Shown here in pieces: positions 58,442 through 64,000 of a DNA stretch of 64,000 bases; the first letter of the stretch is position 1; each line of letters opens with the position of its first letter. A program made the translations under genes and the position numbers. The stretch spans positions 1 to 64,000 of the forward strand of contig NZ_FXYD01000004.1 of NCBI RefSeq assembly GCF_900185015.1, given 5' to 3'. The stretch comes from Octadecabacter ascidiaceicola (GTDB lineage Bacteria > Pseudomonadota > Alphaproteobacteria > Rhodobacterales > Rhodobacteraceae). Under the pieces are notes generated by a model. The model saw only the letters and a program-made list of their open reading frames with translations. It had not been told where the DNA came from and did no database searches.

Positions 58442-59452
58442 ATGACTAAAACCAAAACCACTGCGTCTACGATCGCTTGGGATGATACCGTCCTGCCGTT
58501 CCAGCTCGACCGTTCCGATATTCGCGGCCGCGTCGCGCGTCTTGATGGCGTTTTGGACCAAGTATTGTCACAGCACGACTACCCTCCGGCGGTTGAAGCG
58601 TTGGTGGCTGAAATGGCTTTGCTAACCGCACTTATCGGCCAGACCATTAAGCTGCGTTGGAAATTGTCGTTGCAAGTGCGCGGTGACGGTCCTGCGCGTC
58701 TTATCGCTACGGATTACTACGGCCCAACCGCTGACGGGAAGCCTGCCAGCATTCGCGCCTACGCGAGCTATGACAAAGATGAGATCGACCCAACGGGCGA
58801 CGGTTTCTCTCAGGTTGGCAAAGGTTACTTTGCGATTCTGATCGATCAGGGCGAGGGGAATACCCCGTATCAAGGTATCACACCGATCGCTGGTGGCTCC
58901 TTGGCGGCTTGTGCCGAAGCCTATTTCGCGCAGTCTGAACAATTGCCAACAGCGTTCCAGCTGACTTACGGCAAGGCGCAGGTTCCTGGTAGCGCTGAAT
59001 CGTGGCGTGCGGGTGGGATCATGATGCAGGCAATGCCGAAAGCGTCACCGTTGGCCAATCCGGATGGTGGAACAGATGAAGGTTTGACCGCGGTTGAAGA
59101 CCTGATGAACGACGATGAAGGTGAGAACTGGAACCGTGCGACCACGTTGATGCGGACTGCCGAAGAACTGGAACTGATCGGGCCGTCCGTTCAGCCAACC
59201 GAATTGCTGGTGCGCCTGTTCCACGAAGAAGAGCCGCGCGTGTTTGACCCGCAGCCAGTGAGCTTTGGCTGTTCGTGTTCGCCCGCAAAGGTCCGCCAAT
59301 CGTTGTCGATCTATTCCGCTCGCGACATCGGCCATATGACGACTGCCGAGGGTACAGTAACGGCAGATTGTCAGTTTTGTGGTGCGCATTACGTGTTCCA
59401 GCCAAACACGCTGGGGTTCGAGGCGACAGAAGGACCAGATGCAAAGCCATAA
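58442..59452 (+). CDS. hslO: Redox-regulated chaperone Hsp33
   Basis: 336 residues. The C-terminal zinc centre is CSC (C277, C279) and CQFC (C310, C313); oxidation releases zinc and activates holdase function. The N-terminal core has the family's VEALVAEMALLTALIGQTIK. It protects against oxidative heat stress. It overlaps the next gene by 14 bases. Confidence 0.94.
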   Translation: MTKTKTTASTIAWDDTVLPFQLDRSDIRGRVARLDGVLDQVLSQHDYPPAVEALVAEMALLTALIGQTIKLRWKLSLQVRGDGPARLIATDYYGPTADGKPASIRAYASYDKDEIDPTGDGFSQVGKGYFAILIDQGEGNTPYQGITPIAGGSLAACAEAYFAQSEQLPTAFQLTYGKAQVPGSAESWRAGGIMMQAMPKASPLANPDGGTDEGLTAVEDLMNDDEGENWNRATTLMRTAEELELIGPSVQPTELLVRLFHEEEPRVFDPQPVSFGCSCSPAKVRQSLSIYSARDIGHMTTAEGTVTADCQFCGAHYVFQPNTLGFEATEGPDAKP

Positions 59453-60044
59453 ACCTTGGATTGAAGATCTGAAAATGACGCTCTGCCGTACGATTGAAAA
59501 CGTGCGGCAGGCGTCCTCTGATTTTGATCTCAATTCAGGTGTCGTGTTGCCGAAAGGTAGGGTGTTGAAGCCCGCCGCGGTGTTGATCGCGATCACGGAG
59601 GCAGGGGAGGTTATCCTCACCAAACGCGCAGCCCATCTGAAGCACCACCCGGGGCAAATTGCGTTTGCCGGCGGGCGTATGGATGACACGGATACCGACC
59701 TAACACACACCGCGCTGCGCGAGGCACAAGAAGAAATCGGGCTCGACCCGTCTGTCGTTACGGTTCTTGGAAATCTCCCGTCGCATGAAACGGTGACCAG
59801 TTATTCGATCACACCGATCGTCGCGATGGTTCCAACGGGCCTTAAATTCACCCCCGAACCAGGCGAGGTAGACGAAGCGTTCACAGTGCCGTTGTCTCAC
59901 GTTCTGTCACCGTCAAATTACCGGATTGAAGGTCGTGTATGGCAGGGTCAAAAACGTTTCTACTACGCAGCCCCATACGGTCCGTATTACATCTGGGGCG
60001 CAACTGCGCGTATCTTGCGCGGGATGGCCGAGGCGTTCCAATGA
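59439..60044 (+). CDS. NUDIX CoA pyrophosphatase
   Basis: 201 residues. The CoA-pyrophosphatase-type sequence LKHHPGQIAFAGGRMD precedes the Nudix box (ALREAQEEIGLD). It resembles NUDT7/8 and E. coli YeaB/NudL. ATG 59439 lies within hslO; the longer frame from 59379 would overlap more. Coupled to the CCA enzyme by ATGA. Confidence 0.9.
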   Translation: MQSHKPWIEDLKMTLCRTIENVRQASSDFDLNSGVVLPKGRVLKPAAVLIAITEAGEVILTKRAAHLKHHPGQIAFAGGRMDDTDTDLTHTALREAQEEIGLDPSVVTVLGNLPSHETVTSYSITPIVAMVPTGLKFTPEPGEVDEAFTVPLSHVLSPSNYRIEGRVWQGQKRFYYAAPYGPYYIWGATARILRGMAEAFQ

Positions 60045-61282
60045 CTAACAATGCAGGATCTCTTTGGGGCGCTGATGGCACCTTGCGCCACGTCGGGGAA
60101 CCGAGCTGGCTAACGAACGATTTTCTCCAAACCCTGATGAAGGCATTTGAGGACGCAGGTTTTCAGATTTACGCCGTGGGTGGCTGCGTGCGTGATACCA
60201 TTTTCAACCGCCATGTAAGCGATGTAGATCTGAGCACTGACGCTTTGCCAGAAGACACAACGAGGATCATCGAAAGTCTCGAATTCAGACGGGAGGCTTG
60301 GAAGGCGATTCCAACAGGAGTGGAGCACGGGACAATTACCGCCGTCGCGCCATATGGTGGTGGAACGTTTGAGATCACCACGTACCGAACAGATGCACAA
60401 ACAGATGGCCGGCACGCCACCGTCGCGTTCTCCAAGAACATCGAAGACGACGCGATGCGCCGCGATTTCACGATCAATGCGTTCTATGCGGATCGCGAAG
60501 GGCGCGTGCGTGACATTGTAGGTGGTTCCACTGACCTTGCGGCGCGAATGGTGCGCTTTATCGGTGATCCGGTTGAGCGCATCCAAGAAGACTACCTGCG
60601 CATTCTACGGTTCTTTCGTTTCATCGCGACGCTTGGGACGTACAAAAACGGCATCGATCGGGATGGCCTCGCGGCCTGCGCGATGCTTGCGGATGGGCTA
60701 AAGGGGGTTTCGCGGGAACGCATCGGCGCAGAGATGACCCGTTTGATTGCGGACCCCGATGCGGCCCCCGTTTTAGGTGCGATGGAACAGTCCGGCGTCC
60801 TGCTGCGCATTCTGCCCGGCGCCAGCGTTCTGACCCTTGCGCGGTTGATCGATCTTGAAGAACAGTATCTCATTGAAGGGCGCATGATTCCCCCGAGCGA
60901 TGTCGCGACACGGCTGGCCGCATTGGGTTGCGAAGACGTCGCGGACCGCCTGCGCCTTTCTAAAGCGGACGCCAGGAAAGTTGAGCTTGTGAAATTGGAG
61001 GCGGGCAAGACAACACCCCCGCATGAGCTCGGGTATCGGTATGGGTATTGGACGGCGGTGCATTGTCTCTTGTTGCGCTGGGCGTCATTGCTTCAGCCGT
61101 TTGATGAGGCTGCGCTTGAGGACATAAGACTGGGCGCAGAAGCAACGTTTCCTATCGTTGCCGCGGACCTAATGCCAGCCATCTCAGGCAAGGCGCTTGG
61201 CGACAAGTTAAAGCAACTCGAGGCTCTATGGATCGAGGCTAGGTTCTCTGTCTCGAAAGAAGAGTTGTTGAAAAAGCTATGA
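60041..61282 (+). CDS. CCA tRNA nucleotidyltransferase/poly(A) polymerase family protein
   Basis: 413 residues. The head domain has YAVGGCVRDTIFNRHVSDVD with the metal-binding DVD and RRDFTINAFYAD; the neck has EDYLRILRFFRF. It adds or repairs the 3' CCA of tRNAs; a poly(A) polymerase role cannot be ruled out from motifs alone. The ATG overlaps the NUDIX stop, and its own stop overlaps the LysE start by four bases. Confidence 0.9.
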   Translation: MTNNAGSLWGADGTLRHVGEPSWLTNDFLQTLMKAFEDAGFQIYAVGGCVRDTIFNRHVSDVDLSTDALPEDTTRIIESLEFRREAWKAIPTGVEHGTITAVAPYGGGTFEITTYRTDAQTDGRHATVAFSKNIEDDAMRRDFTINAFYADREGRVRDIVGGSTDLAARMVRFIGDPVERIQEDYLRILRFFRFIATLGTYKNGIDRDGLAACAMLADGLKGVSRERIGAEMTRLIADPDAAPVLGAMEQSGVLLRILPGASVLTLARLIDLEEQYLIEGRMIPPSDVATRLAALGCEDVADRLRLSKADARKVELVKLEAGKTTPPHELGYRYGYWTAVHCLLLRWASLLQPFDEAALEDIRLGAEATFPIVAADLMPAISGKALGDKLKQLEALWIEARFSVSKEELLKKL

Positions 61283-61851
61283 CGGCATTGTTTGGGTTCG
61301 TCTTCTTTGGACTATTTTCACCCGGTCCAAATGTCATTCTTCTCACATCCTCAGGCGCACGGTTCGGATTTCGCGCGACATCGCCCCACCTTTTCGGGGT
61401 CGCACTTGGCGTCGGCGTCATCGCGTTTGTTACTGGCCTCGGGCTTGGCACCCTGATCGAGGCCTTTCCAATTCTGCGCATGGTTCTAATGGTCATCGCA
61501 TCCCTGTGGATTCTATGGATGGCATGGAAGCTGTGGCACGCAAAACCAGCGCAAGCCCGAGATACGGACAGGCCATTCACCTTCGTCCAAGCGGTTCTCT
61601 TTCAATGGGTAAACCCGAAAATCTGGGCTGTTGCGACATCAGCATCTGCGATGTTGACCGACCTCGCGCCGTTGGACCAAGCTGTAATACTTGGGCTCAC
61701 CTTCTCAGGGGCGAACCTCGGCGTTTGTTTGTTTTGGACCTACGCTGGCAGCCTTCTGAAAAGCCTGCTTGCGGACCCGAAGAAATGGCAGGTTTTCATG
61801 CGAATGATGGCCGTCGCCCTCGCATTCTTTTCTGGTCTGGTATTCCTATGA
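61279..61851 (+). CDS. LysE/RhtB family exporter
   Basis: 190 residues with about six membrane helices. FSPGPNVILLTSSGARFGFR at the N-terminus is the LysE/RhtB signature. It exports an amino acid or derivative not identifiable here. Overlaps the CCA gene by four bases. Confidence 0.87.
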   Translation: MTALFGFVFFGLFSPGPNVILLTSSGARFGFRATSPHLFGVALGVGVIAFVTGLGLGTLIEAFPILRMVLMVIASLWILWMAWKLWHAKPAQARDTDRPFTFVQAVLFQWVNPKIWAVATSASAMLTDLAPLDQAVILGLTFSGANLGVCLFWTYAGSLLKSLLADPKKWQVFMRMMAVALAFFSGLVFL

Positions 61852-61890
61852 CCTAAAGCGGACTATGTGTGGCAGGAAAGGAGTCCACGC

Positions 61891-63738
61891 GTGTTTCGCT
61901 TTTTTGAAAACCTAGTCGATCCATATGAAGCTTACGCCGAGGATGACACCCCTCCGACGCGCCTTTGGCCGTTCCTGAAAACCTACGTGCGCCCGTTCAA
62001 GCGTGTGTTCTGGGCAGCTGGAATTATGTCCGTCGTCGTTGCCCTGGTTGAGGTTTGGCTGATCGCATATATGGGACGCTTGGTTGATCTGATTGCCCCC
62101 GGAAGCGAGGTAACGTTCTGGGCCGACTACGGTTGGGAATTCATCGCGATGGGTGTTTTCCTTTTGGCGTTGCGGCCCATCTTGCAGGTTGTCGATGTTG
62201 CGCTCCTTAACCAGTCTATTGTCCCGAATTTTGGAACGATTGTGCGGTGGCGTTCGCACCGCCACGTGCTGCGCCAGTCTGTTGGGTGGTTCGAAAACGA
62301 CTTTGCCGGACGTATCGCCAACCGGATTATGCAGACTCCGCCAGCGGCTGGCGAAGTCGCGTTTCAGGTTTTCGATGCTGTTACGTTTTCACTGGCTTAC
62401 GTTATTGGCGCAGGTGTTTTACTTATGGGCGCGGACCCGCGGTTGCTGCTGCCCTTGGTGATTTGGTTTGTCTTATACGCCTACCTAATGCGCTGGACGA
62501 TTAAACGGGTCGGGCCAGCGGCGAAGGCATCTTCTGATGCGCGCTCAGAGGTCACAGGGCGCGTCGTGGATAGCTATACCAACATCCATTCCGTCAAAAT
62601 GTTCGCGCACCATGATCGTGAGATCAGCTACGCGCGCGAGGCAATCGAGAAAACCCGTTCGGCCCTTCAACGCGAAATGCGGCTCTATACAATTATGGAC
62701 GTGGCTTTGGTCCTGCTGAATGGTTTCTTGATCGTGGCTGTTGTTGGCTGGTCGCTTTGGCTTTGGTCTGGCGGGTTGGCGACGGCTGGTATCGTTGCCG
62801 CGGCCGCCGCGATGACGTTGCGCCTGAACGCGATGACGGGGTGGATAATGTGGGCGGTGACAAACCTGTTCCAGAACCTTGGTGTAATCTCCGAAGGCAT
62901 GGAGACAATCGCGCAACCGATCAGCTTAACGGACTCCGACACAGCGACTGAACTGGTAGTGACTGGCGGTAGCTTGCAGCTTGAAAACCTGAGCCACCAT
63001 TACGGGCGTTCTACGGGAGGCATCGATGCACTTTCGCTAAATGTACAAGCAGGCGAAAAGATCGGATTGATCGGGCGTTCTGGCGCTGGGAAGTCGACAC
63101 TCGTGAAGCTTTTGTTGCGATTCTACGATGCGGAGGCGGGTCGGATTTTGTTAGATGGGCAGGACATCTCAAACGTCAGCCAAGATTCACTGCGTCATGC
63201 GATTGGGATGGTGCAGCAAGACAGCTCACTTCTTCATCGATCCGTTCGCGAAAACATCTTGTATGGGGACCCAACGGCGACTGAAGAACAAATGATTGCG
63301 GCCGCCAAGCAAGCCGAAGCGCACGACTTCATTCTTGATCTTGAAGATGGAGAAGGCCGCAAAGGGTACGACGCGCAGGTTGGCGAACGTGGTGTTAAGC
63401 TGTCCGGTGGTCAGCGGCAGCGGGTAACGCTGGCACGCGTGATCCTGAAAGATGCGCCGATCTTGTTGTTGGATGAGGCAACGTCCGCACTAGATTCAGA
63501 AGTTGAGGCGACAATCCAAGCAACACTTGCCGAATTGATGGAGGGTAAAACCGTCATCGCAATTGCGCACCGTCTGTCAACGATTGCACAGATGGATCGG
63601 ATCGTCGTTATGGACGCTGGCACGATAGTTGAAGACGGCACCCACCAAGAACTCCTTGCGCTGGGCGGTCAGTACGCGGGCTTCTGGGAGCGTCAGTCAG
63701 GCGGTTTTATCGATACCGAAACCGAGGGTGAAACGTGA
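61891..63738 (+). CDS. ABC exporter, fused permease–ATPase half transporter
   Basis: 615 residues from a GTG with AGGAG seven bases upstream; an in-frame GTG at 61867 lies before that site. Six membrane helices (about 35–310) are followed by the nucleotide-binding domain: Walker A GRSGAGKSTLVKLL, signature LSGGQRQRVTLARV and Walker B ILLLDEATSALDSE. Next comes a second half transporter whose GTG overlaps this stop, so the two likely form a heterodimer. Substrate unknown. Confidence 0.9.
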   Translation: MFRFFENLVDPYEAYAEDDTPPTRLWPFLKTYVRPFKRVFWAAGIMSVVVALVEVWLIAYMGRLVDLIAPGSEVTFWADYGWEFIAMGVFLLALRPILQVVDVALLNQSIVPNFGTIVRWRSHRHVLRQSVGWFENDFAGRIANRIMQTPPAAGEVAFQVFDAVTFSLAYVIGAGVLLMGADPRLLLPLVIWFVLYAYLMRWTIKRVGPAAKASSDARSEVTGRVVDSYTNIHSVKMFAHHDREISYAREAIEKTRSALQREMRLYTIMDVALVLLNGFLIVAVVGWSLWLWSGGLATAGIVAAAAAMTLRLNAMTGWIMWAVTNLFQNLGVISEGMETIAQPISLTDSDTATELVVTGGSLQLENLSHHYGRSTGGIDALSLNVQAGEKIGLIGRSGAGKSTLVKLLLRFYDAEAGRILLDGQDISNVSQDSLRHAIGMVQQDSSLLHRSVRENILYGDPTATEEQMIAAAKQAEAHDFILDLEDGEGRKGYDAQVGERGVKLSGGQRQRVTLARVILKDAPILLLDEATSALDSEVEATIQATLAELMEGKTVIAIAHRLSTIAQMDRIVVMDAGTIVEDGTHQELLALGGQYAGFWERQSGGFIDTETEGET

Positions 63739-64000
63739 TCAAAACCCAGTACCATCGCGCGATTCAATGGCTTGGTGGCTTGATCGATAGCCGTAAGGAA
63801 TCGAACGACCCACCCCCATCGACACTCGTTCGATTTTACAATTGGGCGCTTTCAGGTGCGTGGCCGATTATCGGGCTGGCTGCACTTTTTTCTGCGTTCT
63901 CGGGCGCAACAGAAGTCTTGGCCATGTATTTGTTGGGCCAAGTCGTCGACATTGCGGCATCAACGCAGCCCATAAGTGAAAACCTTGGGGTCCTCATACT
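63735..64000 (+). CDS. Second ABC exporter half, N-terminus only
   Basis: The GTG at 63735 overlaps the previous stop by four bases. About 88 codons are visible, reading MIKTQYHRAIQWLGGLIDSR and then a first membrane helix (SGAWPIIGLAALFSAFSGAT) and a second (VLAMYLLGQVVDIAA). The gene runs past the right edge. The type of opening matches the partner of the preceding half transporter. Confidence 0.8.
   Translation, partial: MIKTQYHRAIQWLGGLIDSRKESNDPPPSTLVRFYNWALSGAWPIIGLAALFSAFSGATEVLAMYLLGQVVDIAASTQPISENLGVLI

Noticed and set aside
61030-61055. GGGTAT repeats resembling the reverse complement of the 11-bp element.
   Set aside because: They encode LGYRYGYW in the CCA enzyme with a six-base period; coding constraint explains them.

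Overview
The window is a gene-dense stretch (roughly 55% G+C by eye) of an alphaproteobacterial chromosome, almost certainly a roseobacter-group Rhodobacteraceae. The reasons are the RegB/SenC/RegA redox cluster beside ahcY, an HpsN-type sulfonate dehydrogenase remnant, a hemD–Mic60-like–hemY cluster, AddAB instead of RecBCD, and the classical alphaproteobacterial origin neighbourhood. Genus cannot be fixed from the sequence; the moderate G+C and several pseudogenes would fit an Octadecabacter-like lineage, but that is a guess. No rRNA, tRNA, CRISPR array, insertion sequence or prophage was seen.

Layout. 1–3.3 kb is a decayed, rearranged locus: a sulfopyruvate-decarboxylase-like gene cut by the window edge, a 5'-truncated hpsN, and a large secreted DUF11-repeat protein broken by three in-frame stops and cut off at its 3' end. 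3.5–7 kb holds hemY, a mitofilin-like gene and hemD (minus strand). 7–10.2 kb holds tsaD-gpsA-yciI-EVE-DUF1761 (plus). 10.4–13.2 kb holds DUF2853, an extensin-like peptidase and ahcY (minus). 13.3–17.1 kb holds an HD hydrolase, a GNAT enzyme and regA/senC/regB. 17.2–27.6 kb is a long plus-strand run: PAS protein, tsaE, amgK, murU, addB, addA, trxA. 27.7–30.8 kb holds hslVU and an MFS carrier. 30.8–37.0 kb holds smr, mltA, a Tim44-like gene, fxsA, secB, dnaQ, coaE, aroE and maf.

At 37.0–37.5 kb lies the only long gene-free stretch. It carries DnaA-box-like 9-mers, an AT-rich tract and GANTC sites, with genes pointing away on both sides (maf-aroE-coaE-dnaQ leftward; rho-mnmE-mnmG-rsmG-parA-parB rightward), so it is the likely oriC. 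Two perfect 16-bp parS palindromes lie inside mnmG and rsmG, just upstream of parAB. The rest is hemW-rdgB-rph against hrcA-grpE, mutS, a malic enzyme, ribokinase, periplasmic msrA, a broken class IV aminotransferase followed by a sulfotransferase-like gene, argG, hslO, two NUDIX genes, a CCA-adding enzyme, a LysE-type exporter and a two-gene ABC exporter running off the right edge.

How it fits together: replication and segregation (oriC, parS, ParAB, DnaQ, MutS, AddAB), translation and tRNA modification (TsaD, TsaE, MnmE, MnmG, RsmG, CCA enzyme), protein quality control (HslVU, SecB, HrcA/GrpE, Hsp33, MsrA, Trx), cell-wall turnover (MltA, AmgK, MurU, extensin-like), tetrapyrrole synthesis and redox control (HemD, HemY, HemW, RegBA, SenC). 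The main surprises are the two decayed loci and a 38–49-bp element of 11-bp period found at two sites 41 kb apart.
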